From: Nitrososphaerota archaeon
GTDB lineage: Archaea; Thermoproteota; Nitrososphaeria; Nitrososphaerales; Gagatemarchaeaceae
Assembly: GCA_005877225.1 (NCBI GenBank)
Contig: VBPK01000159.1
Location: forward strand, 1 to 10,957
Length of the DNA stretch: 10,957 nt
Direction of reading: 5' to 3'
Of the stretch, positions 1-5,258 are shown one piece after another. How positions within the stretch are numbered: position 1 is the stretch's first letter; every line of letters starts with the position of its first letter. The notes under the pieces are model-generated. The model searched no databases. It had not been told where the DNA came from and saw only the letters and a program-made list of their open reading frames with translations. The position numbers and the translations under genes were made by a program.

Positions 1-458
1 GGCATCACGTCGATGTATCCTTCCTGAGGGGGAGCGACCCCGTAGACGCCGCAGAAGGGTTTGATCGGTACTCTAATCCCTTTCTTAAACGGGGCGTACC
101 TGCCGTCGCGGAGGTTCCATATCCACAGATACGGTTTATCGAACTCCTCCAGAAGCCCCAGACCAGGGATGATTCCCGACCAACCCCAATTCGCCGTCTT
201 CACTTCGATTACGTCCACGACCAACGCGTCACCCGGTCTGGCTCCCTCGACGCTGACGGGCCCGGCGAGTGGGTAGAATTTCTCAGCGTTCAGGTTCGCG
301 AGTTCGTCCGGGCGGCTCTTCTGTGATACCTGCGAGGAGGTCACCTCGTTCACGTGGAAGGTCACGGTTTCGCCGGGCTTGATGTGGAGGACGGGTCTGT
401 GGCTCCTACTCCACTTGTAGTGGAACGTGTCGAGCTTCACGACGTTGGCTCTGGGCAC
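1..458 (-). CDS. Acetamidase/formamidase family amidohydrolase, N-terminal part (gene runs off the left edge)
   Basis: This is the N-terminal 152 codons of an FmdA/AmdA-family enzyme, which hydrolyses formamide or short amides to ammonia and the carboxylate in the cytoplasm. The translation starts MPRANVVKLDTFHYKW and contains the family hallmarks: a GPVSVEGARPGDALVVDV segment near residues 74-91, then NWGWSGIIPGLGLL, and then KPFCGVYGVAPP near residue 140. These match the usual order in the family, which is about 300 to 450 residues long, so half or more lies outside the window. I chose the GTG at 458 because homology begins a few residues later. The purine-rich GGAGG lies about 14 bases upstream, too far for a normal ribosome site, while a TATA-like box sits 29 bases upstream, which suits a leaderless message. 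The GTG seen in that purine stretch is in another frame. The exact substrate cannot be told from this portion. Confidence 0.9.
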   Translation of the reverse strand, partial: MPRANVVKLDTFHYKWSRSHRPVLHIKPGETVTFHVNEVTSSQVSQKSRPDELANLNAEKFYPLAGPVSVEGARPGDALVVDVIEVKTANWGWSGIIPGLGLLEEFDKPYLWIWNLRDGRYAPFKKGIRVPIKPFCGVYGVAPPQEGYIDVM

Positions 459-482
459 GGCTGACCCTTCAGCACCTCCTCT

Positions 483-490
483 CCATATAC
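483..490 (-). promoter_or_regulatory. TATA-like box of the amidase gene
   Basis: On the minus strand this reads GTATATGG within ATAGGTATATGG, centred about 29 bases before the GTG start at 458. That spacing fits an archaeal TATA box driving a leaderless or nearly leaderless transcript. A small dyad, ATGCG-AAA-CGCAT at 505-517, lies just upstream and could be a regulator site. The call rests only on base pattern and spacing. Confidence 0.35.
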
Positions 491-671
491 CTATCACGGC
501 GAGGATGCGAAACGCATTCGGTAGTAGAACTAACCCTTGACCTGTTGCTGCCTCGGACGAACTTCGTCAGATAGTAGCCCCTCAACAGCGCGTAAAGATG
601 CCGCTTCTGTATCCGATACCTCCGAGGAAAATCCATAAGAATCGCGCGCCCAGGACTAACTGGTCAGATGG

Positions 672-1055
672 TTGGGAGTTACCCCTCGAATTGAGATAAT
701 TCACTACGGAGACCCGTGGTGCTGGTACAGCTGGGGTCTCGAACCAGCGATCCAACGTCTGCACGAGGCTTACGGCGACCAAGTGGCCATTTCTTACAAG
801 ATGGGCGGTGTCTTCAACGACTTGGAGAAGTGGAGGGCGAAATACGGAGTGGGGGATGACGCGGCGCTGTCACAATGGATCAGAGAAACCGACCAGATGA
901 TGAGGAACCCGTTCGAGCTGGATTACGTATTGAAGTCGGGTATGAAAGATACTTGGAAAGCGTGTGTCGCAGTGAAAGCCGCCCAGCTTCAAGGAGAGGA
1001 GAGCATGCTCAGGTTCTACAGAAAGCTGATGGAAGCGATTCAGCTTTTCTCATAA
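672..1055 (+). CDS. DsbA/SpxH-like thioredoxin-fold domain, N-terminal piece ending at an in-frame TAA
   Basis: The 127-residue piece begins with beta strand IEIIHYGDPWCWYSWGLEP, the typical opening of the DsbA-like family that includes SpxH/YjbH and FrnE. The active-site position reads C-W-Y-S, so it has one cysteine (Cys17), not a CXXC pair. A second cysteine lies near residue 99 in TWKACVAVKAAQ, within the helical insert. The start is a TTG at 672; an in-frame TAA at 657 leaves only a CTG at 660 as another upstream option, and the fold begins about six residues after the TTG. A weak TATA-like CATAAGAAT lies at about 634-642. The piece stops after MEAIQLFS, but the same frame resumes at once with DGSQDEVIKKVAAQSGLD, the expected next helix. 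The protein made from this piece alone would lack the last strands of the fold. Confidence 0.8.
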   Translation: MGVTPRIEIIHYGDPWCWYSWGLEPAIQRLHEAYGDQVAISYKMGGVFNDLEKWRAKYGVGDDAALSQWIRETDQMMRNPFELDYVLKSGMKDTWKACVAVKAAQLQGEESMLRFYRKLMEAIQLFS

Positions 1056-1109
1056 GACGGTTCGCAGGACGAAGTCATCAAGAAGGTTGCTGCCCAATCT
1101 GGACTCGAC

Positions 1110-1877
1110 GTGAAGAGGTTCCTCGAAGACCTCAAGGGGACCACGGCTTCTTCGATGTTCAGAGACGACAGGCACAGCATGGCTGCGGAAGGCGGGAACT
1201 TCTTCTCGCTGCTGATAGTCAACGGGGAGAATCGAGAAAAGAGACTTGTTTCGGGTTACACCTCCGACGAGTACGAAAGAGTAATCGATGCAATGCTCGG
1301 AAAGGGGTTCGAGAAGAAGACCCCAATCGACATCATAGAATACTTGGACAGGAGGAAGGGCTATCTTGTGACCGCGCGCGAAATCTCCGAAGTCTTCAAG
1401 ACCGAAGAATCTGACGCAGAAAGGAGGCTCTCAGGCCTGAGCGGATCCGGCTTTCTGGAGAAGGAGGTCGCGGGCTGGAGGACCTACTGGGCCCTCCCCG
1501 AGGGTAAGACACTGGACAAGCTTACTCTCGAGCAGGTGAATCTTTCGCACGTTACGGAGAGAGCCAAGGTCACCGAGCCGGCAAAGCTGGAGCAGGTGGT
1601 AAGGGATGCCGTGAAGAAGCTGTACACGGAAGTCGCCGAGAAGCCCAGGGGGGTCTCTTCCACTTTCCCGTTGGGCGTGAGGGCACAAGAGTTGCCGGGT
1701 ATCCAGCCGAGGAGCTGGACAAGATACCCGCGACAGCAGTTGAGTCTTTCGCTGGCGTGGGCTATCCCCACAAGACGAACTCGATCCGTGAGGGGGACGC
1801 CGTGCTCGACGTTGGTTCGGGATCAGGCACCGACATTCTTGTCGCGGCTGTCAGAGCTGGACCAAAGGGCAGGGTGA
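1110..1877 (+). CDS. End of DsbA fold, winged-helix domain and start of methyltransferase (middle reading frame of the fusion)
   Basis: This frame is the same as that of the upstream piece and is open from the TAA at 1053 to 1877; the first usable start is at 1110. It first completes the thioredoxin fold (GLDVKRFLEDL and, near the end, LLIVNG and LVSGYTSDEYERVIDAM). Next comes a winged-helix-like segment at roughly 1317-1505: IIEYLDRRKGYLVTAREISE, then AERRLSGLSGSGFLEKEV and a WRTYWALPEG wing. A linker follows, then VVRDAVKKLYTEVAEKP, which is the N-terminal helix of ArsM-type methyltransferases. Beyond the six-G run at 1648-1653 the frame is wrong: the rest, to 1877, is out-of-frame sequence and is not expected to be a real protein end. 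Winged-helix plus ArsM and DsbA plus winged-helix pairs are plausible from known families; all three together I do not recognise as described. Confidence 0.6.
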   Translation: MKRFLEDLKGTTASSMFRDDRHSMAAEGGNFFSLLIVNGENREKRLVSGYTSDEYERVIDAMLGKGFEKKTPIDIIEYLDRRKGYLVTAREISEVFKTEESDAERRLSGLSGSGFLEKEVAGWRTYWALPEGKTLDKLTLEQVNLSHVTERAKVTEPAKLEQVVRDAVKKLYTEVAEKPRGVSSTFPLGVRAQELPGIQPRSWTRYPRQQLSLSLAWAIPTRRTRSVRGTPCSTLVRDQAPTFLSRLSELDQRAG

Positions 1878-2365
1878 CCGGTCTTGACATGACCGACGCT
1901 ATGATAGATAAGGCGCGGGGAAACATAGAGAAATCAGGGTTCAAGAACATCAGGGTCACGAAGGGTGAAGCCACCCTGATACCCCTTGACGACGGCTCAG
2001 TTGATGTTGTGACCAGTAACGGCGTCCTCAACCTCGTCCCAGATAAGGAAAAGGCGTTTGCCGAAATCTTCAGGGTCCTGAGGCCTGGAGGAAGACTCCA
2101 GCTCGCGGACATTGTTACTCGAGAGAACGTTCAGGCGGCATGTGGAATAGTCCCTCAGCTCTGGGCTGACTGCATAGGCGGAGCTTCGGTGGAAAAGGAC
2201 TACCTTGACATGATCCGGAAGGCCGGTTTCCGCGACGTCAAGGTCATAGACAGAATCGACTATTTCGCCCAGAGTCCAGAGACTACCCGGAGGCTTACGA
2301 AGACCTTTGGCGCTGAATCTGTCGTGATTAGTGCGAGGAAGCGAGCCAGCGCTTCTGCTGACTGA
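1757..2365 (+). CDS. ArsM-like SAM-dependent methyltransferase domain
   Basis: This is the Rossmann core of a class I methyltransferase, best matched by arsenite methyltransferase (ArsM/AS3MT) and close relatives. Residues are counted from the GTG at 1757. Motif I is VLDVGSGSGTD (17-27), the acidic SAM-ribose site is LDMTDAMI (43-50), then comes FRVLRPGGRLQLADIV (105-120), and GGASVEKDYLDMIRKAGF in the C-terminal half. In ArsM the segment here reading SNGVLNLVPDK normally has SNCV: residue 89 is Gly (codon GGC at 2021), one base from Cys (TGC). The second expected cysteine, in ADCIGGA (Cys139), is kept, and there is a third at 129. The GTG is the first start in the frame, but homology continues upstream in this frame to the six-G run, so the natural N-terminus is in the upstream frame. 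With one of the paired thiols missing, arsenite may not be its substrate. Confidence 0.8.
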   Translation: MGYPHKTNSIREGDAVLDVGSGSGTDILVAAVRAGPKGRVTGLDMTDAMIDKARGNIEKSGFKNIRVTKGEATLIPLDDGSVDVVTSNGVLNLVPDKEKAFAEIFRVLRPGGRLQLADIVTRENVQAACGIVPQLWADCIGGASVEKDYLDMIRKAGFRDVKVIDRIDYFAQSPETTRRLTKTFGAESVVISARKRASASAD

Positions 2366-2443
2366 GCTCGTATCATTCGCCTCGGACTAATCTAGTTTGT
2401 AAGCTTCCCTGCCCGGCAACGAGGACTTCCCTTCCTCTCTTGG

Positions 2444-2470
2444 ACTTCGGTCAAACATCTGACCTGAAGT
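2444..2470. repeat. Imperfect hairpin downstream of the methyltransferase
   Basis: ACTTCGGTCA (2444-2453) pairs with TGACCTGAAGT (2460-2470) around a six-base loop, with a single bulged base. It lies about 80 bases after the methyltransferase stop. There is no T tract after it, so it is not a classic terminator. Function unknown. Confidence 0.4.
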
Positions 2471-2533
2471 TCGACGTTGGGAGACCGATAATGGCCTGCC
2501 TCGGCTATCTCTGGTGATGTAACCCGGCTTCCC

Positions 2534-2584
2534 CTTGACATGTCTGACCGGTTGCTTTGCGAGTCAACTCTCATACATGTCAAG
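2534..2584. repeat. Perfect 10-bp inverted repeat with 31-base spacer
   Basis: CTTGACATGT (2534-2543) and ACATGTCAAG (2575-2584) are exact reverse complements. The spacer can form an inner GTTG/CAAC stem, so a 51-base two-tier hairpin is possible. One such pair could arise by chance in a window of this size. It might be a regulator site, an RNA structure or a mobile-element end. Confidence 0.4.
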
Positions 2585-2995
2585 AAGCTGTGTGCTCTCG
2601 GCTGTCTCTTGCTTCTCTCTCTTCTTTGGCATTAGGTAAGTGCGTTTCCTGTCACGGTCTCCTGCTCCAGCTCGCATGCCGACGTCATGATGAGACCTGA
2701 TTCGGTGAGTCAAGTCCTTCCTTTATTCGTTTCTAACGCAATAAGTACGGGAAGATGAGATCGAGATCAATCGATATGTCTAATACATGGAAGATCCTCG
2801 CGGCCTTCCCCTCTTCCATCCCGCTTTTGCCGCATTCAATCCTTTCGTTCGGAGTGGTGTGACAACGGGAAAAGATAGAGCACTGGACCAGATTCGTGTG
2901 CGCGAATCACGTAGACATACTGAGATTGGGATAACAAGGCAAATCGATTGTCTCGACTCCGTCATCCTCCCAATCGTTGTACACGTAGTCTAGGG

Positions 2996-3121
2996 TCAGA
3001 TTAAGTTTTGGCTCTCGCTCAAGCCCCTGAACACCTCAAGAATCTTTTCTTGCAGATCCCATTGAGTGAATATCCCAAGAAAATTGCCGTCGTCATCTAC
3101 CGTAAGCAGCCGGCGAATCTT
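2996..3121 (-). pseudogene. C-terminal stub of a CBS-domain protein, cut by the TnpB remnant
   Basis: Read leftward from 3121 the frame gives KIRRLLTVDDDGNFLGIF, then TQWDLQEKILEVFRGLSESQ and NLI with a TGA at 2996-2998. This is the second half of a CBS domain: the I-R-R-L strand, the acidic turn, the G-I-(F/V)-T strand and the following D-L helix. Homology stops at about 3121, and just there, on the other strand, the TnpB sequence begins. I found no matching N-terminal half beyond the TnpB remnant, so the front of the gene was lost. CBS domains bind adenine nucleotides and act as sensors; this stub has no start and is not expected to work. It is a different gene from the intact CBS protein at 3599-4027, whose C-terminal sequence differs. 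Confidence 0.72.
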
Positions 3122-3123
3122 CC

Positions 3124-3462
3124 TTGGGGAACCACCACCTCGCAAGGGCCATCGCCTACGCTGCCTGCGGCGAAACGGTAAGGCAGCTGCGGTACAAGAC
3201 CCAATGGTACGGGTCCGCCCTCATCACGGCGGACAGGTGGTACCCCTCAACGAAGAGGTGCTCGAGGTGCGGGGATGTGAAGGACGTGATACCCCTCGGG
3301 GAACGCGTCTTCAACTGTGAAGTTTGCGGCCTCGTCGCAGACCGCGACCTCAACGCCGCGAGGAACCTCGCGGAGTGGCCGGGAGTTGCCCGGACACTAG
3401 AAACGCCTGTGGAGGGAGGAGTTCAGTCAACGGCGAAAGCCGCTGATTCAGCCTCCCGGTGA
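3124..3462 (+). pseudogene. tnpB: TnpB (IS200/IS605-type) C-terminal remnant
   Basis: These 112 residues are the C-terminal quarter to third of a TnpB, the RNA-guided nuclease of IS200/IS605 and IS607 elements. It begins inside the protein with NHHLARAIAYAACGETVRQL, then RYKTQWYG and DRWYPSTKRCSRCG. The zinc ribbon has Cys46, Cys49, Cys65 and Cys68, followed by the RuvC-III motif DRDLNAARNL near residues 73-82. The N-terminal recognition domains and the first two RuvC motifs are gone, so no nuclease activity is possible. The TTG at 3124 is only the first in-frame start; homology reaches the truncation point. No tnpA is nearby. The break at about 3121-3126 abuts the CBS stub exactly, so the element or its decay product interrupts that gene. 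Confidence 0.92.
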
Positions 3463-3531
3463 ATCAGGAACCATAAGCCTCGGAAGAGGCCCAAGGCGAT
3501 GGAAGTGATAAGCGTCCACGCTTTGGCAACG
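3384..3531 (+). mobile_element. TnpB element 3' end, copy A, with a conserved GNRA-loop hairpin (omega-RNA-like)
   Basis: This stretch covers the tnpB tail and about 70 bases after its TGA at 3460-3462. It matches, as reverse complement, the region 8063-8207. A 22-base block (3473-3494) is identical in both and carries the hairpin GCCTC-GGAA-GAGGC (3477-3490), whose GGAA loop is a GNRA tetraloop. A second small hairpin, AAGCG-TCCA-CGCTT, follows, and similarity ends at about CTTTGGCAACG (3531). In IS200/IS605 elements this place holds the right end and the guide-RNA scaffold (omega RNA or reRNA). The role here is by analogy; no guide target can be proposed. Confidence 0.65.
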
Positions 3532-3548
3532 AGCAAACTCATCGGGAT

Positions 3549-3601
3549 TGATTCGACGAGCAGGTGGCAAGAATCAGGGGCTGATCAGGCTCGTTGAATC
3601 A
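3549..3601. terminator. Strong stem-loop over the end of the CBS gene
   Basis: TGATTCGACGAGC (3549-3561) pairs with GCTCGTTGAATCA (3589-3601) as 13 base pairs including one G-U; inside, ATCAG/CTGAT can pair over a GGG loop. The right arm includes the stop codon of the leftward CBS gene (3599-3601), and the tnpB remnant converges from the left. A T tract is missing, so it is at best an atypical terminator or an mRNA-end stabilising structure. Confidence 0.35.
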
Positions 3602-4027
3602 CGGCTGAAAGTCCGGCGGTCTGTATCTCGCCCTGACCATCTCCTTCAATGAAGTTACGAGGTCGAAGCTCGAGTCCACTATGTCTGTCTGGGTCACTAT
3701 CCCGATGAGCTTACCTCCCTCCATCACGGGAAGCTTCTTCACGCGCGCCTCCGCCATCAGCTTTGCGGCGTTCTCGAGTTTCTCATCGGGTGTAATCGTG
3801 ATGAGCTTTCTCGACATTAGCGCACCCACCCTCGTCTTGCTTGGGTCGAGACCTCTGCCTACCGCCCTCAGGACGTCTCCCTCGGTAACGATACCGACTG
3901 GTTTGTCTTCTACTACGACTATGGAGCCGATCTTAGACTTCGTCATCGCCCTCGCTGCCTCCCTGAGCGTCTTTTCAGGGCCGATCGTCTTTACGCGCCT
4001 CGTCATGATGTCTCTCACGAAGATCAA
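3599..4027 (-). CDS. Two-CBS-domain protein
   Basis: A 142-residue protein made of a tandem pair of CBS domains (a Bateman module) with no other domain. The first runs over residues 1-60 (VRDIMTRRVKTIGPEKTLRE; GSIVVVEDKPVGIVTEGDVL) and the second over about 68-125 (VGALMSRKLITITPDEKLEN; KKLPVMEGGKLIGIVTQTDI). Such stand-alone proteins bind AMP, ATP, SAM or similar ligands and regulate partners; the ligand and partner here are unknown. The start is a TTG at 4027; a GTG at 4018 is an equally reasonable alternative, because the VRDIM motif comes next. It begins 7 bases after the stop of the propeller protein gene, so the two are very likely co-transcribed. A strong stem-loop covers its stop codon. 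Confidence 0.9.
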   Translation of the reverse strand: MIFVRDIMTRRVKTIGPEKTLREAARAMTKSKIGSIVVVEDKPVGIVTEGDVLRAVGRGLDPSKTRVGALMSRKLITITPDEKLENAAKLMAEARVKKLPVMEGGKLIGIVTQTDIVDSSFDLVTSLKEMVRARYRPPDFQP

Positions 4028-4034
4028 GCAGCCA

Positions 4035-5123
4035 TCAGCCTCGCCCCGCGCGCCTCCCCCTGATAACCACTAAGACCACGGCGACCACGACCGCCGCCGC
4101 GGCCGTTGCGAGCCCAGCGTACAGTGTAGAGGTGGTTACACCCGTGGTTACACCCGTGGTTACACCCGTGGTTACACCCGTGCTGGTGGTTATCACCGCA
4201 GTAGCCAGCTGGGTGGGAACGAACGCGGCCCCCTCGAAGTGAGGGCTCGCAGGGTCTTGGAAGACTTTGACCACTGTTACGTTGCTCCCAGTTGCTTTCA
4301 AGACGTTTATCGAGCCGGTCTGGCCAGCCTCACCCTCTGTTATCACCAAGAGGGAACCGGCGTAACTCGAGAAGGCGCTCGAATTCATTCTCACGATGAC
4401 CCCCTCATCGTATTTGGCCACGAAGAGGTCGCTGTTGGCTGGTATCAGCATGACGCGTTCGGGAGCCTCTCCGGGGAAGTTTGCTACGGTGGTGAAGTTG
4501 CTCGGATTGCTCCTCGGTATCGCCTGGACGCTGTGTGAACCCTCCACCGACACTAACATGTCGCCGGCGAACTTCCCGAAGGCGGGAGGAGCAACCGCAA
4601 TCCCTTCCGGGGTCAGGCCGTCACCCAATTTTGTAACCAAGCTCGCTCGACCGCTCGAATCTATCGCCCAGAGCTGGCCACCGGTGCCGAGAGCGTATAG
4701 GAGGAAGCCCCATGATCCGTCGTTGTCGAAGGCGAGGAAGTTAATCGTAGTCCCTTTGGCTGGGGTCGAGAACAACTTTGCGGAGGCGCCCGATGAGTCT
4801 AACTCGTAGACAGAGTCACCGGAGCAGAGGAAGAGTTCGCCAGCCGGAAAGCCGGCCTGCCCGGGCGAGACGGCGACATAGACTTCGCCCTCTCCCGTGA
4901 AGGAAGTCGCAAATGGCTGCACCGAGCCGTCTGTCCCGACCTTGACTAGCTTCGTCACGCCGTCCCTGGAGGAGCCTATGAAGACGCTTCCCGTCCAGGT
5001 GACCGATACCGGTTTTGGCAACGAGGCGAAGCTCTGCACCCCTACCTTTGAAGAGACTGCCTGCGAGGAGAGGAGCACGACAGTGAGCATCGTGAACATA
5101 AGTAGCTCCTTGCTTCTTGGCAT
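4035..5123 (-). CDS. Secreted, C-terminally membrane-anchored beta-propeller-like protein
   Basis: The 362-residue protein opens with a signal peptide (MPRSKELLMFTMLTVVLLSS), followed by about 270 residues of repeated short strands such as GSVFIGSSRDGVTKLVKVGTD and GELFLCSGDSVYELDSSG. They recall NHL/PQQ-type propeller blades, though no blade motif is strict enough to name a family. A Thr-rich stalk follows with four exact GVTT repeats, then one hydrophobic helix (LYAGLATAAAAVVVAVVLVV) and a positive tail (RGRRAGRG). The topology therefore has the propeller outside the cell and the tail inside. The ATG at 5123 fits the signal peptide; a TATA-like CACATATCA lies at about 5151-5159, some 30 bases upstream. 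Ligand binding or surface adhesion is possible but not shown. The CBS protein gene follows after 7 bases. Confidence 0.85.
   Translation of the reverse strand: MPRSKELLMFTMLTVVLLSSQAVSSKVGVQSFASLPKPVSVTWTGSVFIGSSRDGVTKLVKVGTDGSVQPFATSFTGEGEVYVAVSPGQAGFPAGELFLCSGDSVYELDSSGASAKLFSTPAKGTTINFLAFDNDGSWGFLLYALGTGGQLWAIDSSGRASLVTKLGDGLTPEGIAVAPPAFGKFAGDMLVSVEGSHSVQAIPRSNPSNFTTVANFPGEAPERVMLIPANSDLFVAKYDEGVIVRMNSSAFSSYAGSLLVITEGEAGQTGSINVLKATGSNVTVVKVFQDPASPHFEGAAFVPTQLATAVITTSTGVTTGVTTGVTTGVTTSTLYAGLATAAAAVVVAVVLVVIRGRRAGRG
4132..4179 (-). repeat. Four perfect 12-base tandem repeats in the propeller gene
   Basis: On the plus strand the unit is GTGGTTACACCC, four times without change. On the coding strand each unit encodes Gly-Val-Thr-Thr, forming the stalk before the membrane helix. 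Identity at the DNA level, including third positions, points to recent expansion by slippage, so the stalk length may vary among strains. Confidence 0.9.
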
Positions 5124-5258
5124 TGACGGTGAATCTTCGATGGAGTTCCCTGATATGTGTTCCTCAAAGCCACAGCGACAGAATGGGTGGACTCGGTCTT
5201 CCTGTCAGAGTAGGGCCGACCCTCAAGCTTCGATATGAGTGTACCAATCCGGGCCGCA

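Larger units (their letters stand above)
672..2365 (+). pseudogene. Disrupted fusion gene: DsbA-like domain, winged helix, ArsM-like methyltransferase
   Basis: Read as one gene, this would encode about 564 residues. A DsbA/SpxH-like thioredoxin fold covers about residues 1-210, a winged-helix domain about 216-278, a charged linker about 279-303, and an ArsM-type SAM methyltransferase about 304-564. Two lesions break it. A TAA at 1053-1055 lies in frame inside the thioredoxin fold. At a run of six G (1648-1653) the frame must slip by -1: before it the reading is YTEVAEKPRG, after it GGLFHFPVGREGTRVAGYPAEEL, which is the conserved ArsM N-terminus. One more G would restore the frame. The stretch between the lesions is open and joins the end of the DsbA fold to the start of the methyltransferase, so the fusion does not depend on the repairs. 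It could be a decaying gene, a recoded gene, or a sequence with two read errors. The three pieces are listed separately below. Confidence 0.75.
2366..2995. other. Gene-free stretch of about 630 bases
   Basis: I see no gene here that I can support. Short open frames exist on both strands, none with a recognisable motif, and none of the cloverleaf landmarks of a tRNA. Two inverted repeats are present (2444-2470 and 2534-2584, listed separately). It separates the rightward fusion gene from the leftward CBS stub, so both read into it and it may hold their terminators; it could also be remains of decayed genes next to the transposon scar. Confidence 0.5.

Noticed and set aside
1053..1055. TAA read as a selenocysteine or pyrrolysine codon
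   Set aside because: Those use TGA and TAG. TAA is not a known codon for either, and there is no supporting structure nearby.
2564..2632. Possible 22-residue Lys-rich peptide on the minus strand starting MPKKREKQE
   Set aside because: Too short, no homology I recognise, no clear ribosome site, and one arm of the 10-bp inverted repeat lies within it.
2787..2993. Open frames on both strands in the gene-free stretch (for example the plus-strand frame starting MEDPRGLP)
   Set aside because: The frames on both strands are of similar low quality, show no motif, and the minus-strand alternatives are broken by stops.
3066..3320. Second plus-strand frame overlapping the TnpB remnant
   Set aside because: It is a shadow: the TnpB zinc ribbon and RuvC motif lie in the other frame.
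3463..3598. Search for the missing N-terminal half of the broken CBS gene beyond the TnpB remnant
   Set aside because: All three minus-strand frames contain stops and no CBS-like strand or helix pattern; only the element end and a stem-loop are there.
4132..4179. Short regular repeats considered as a CRISPR array
   Set aside because: Units are 12 bases with no spacers and lie in frame inside a coding gene.
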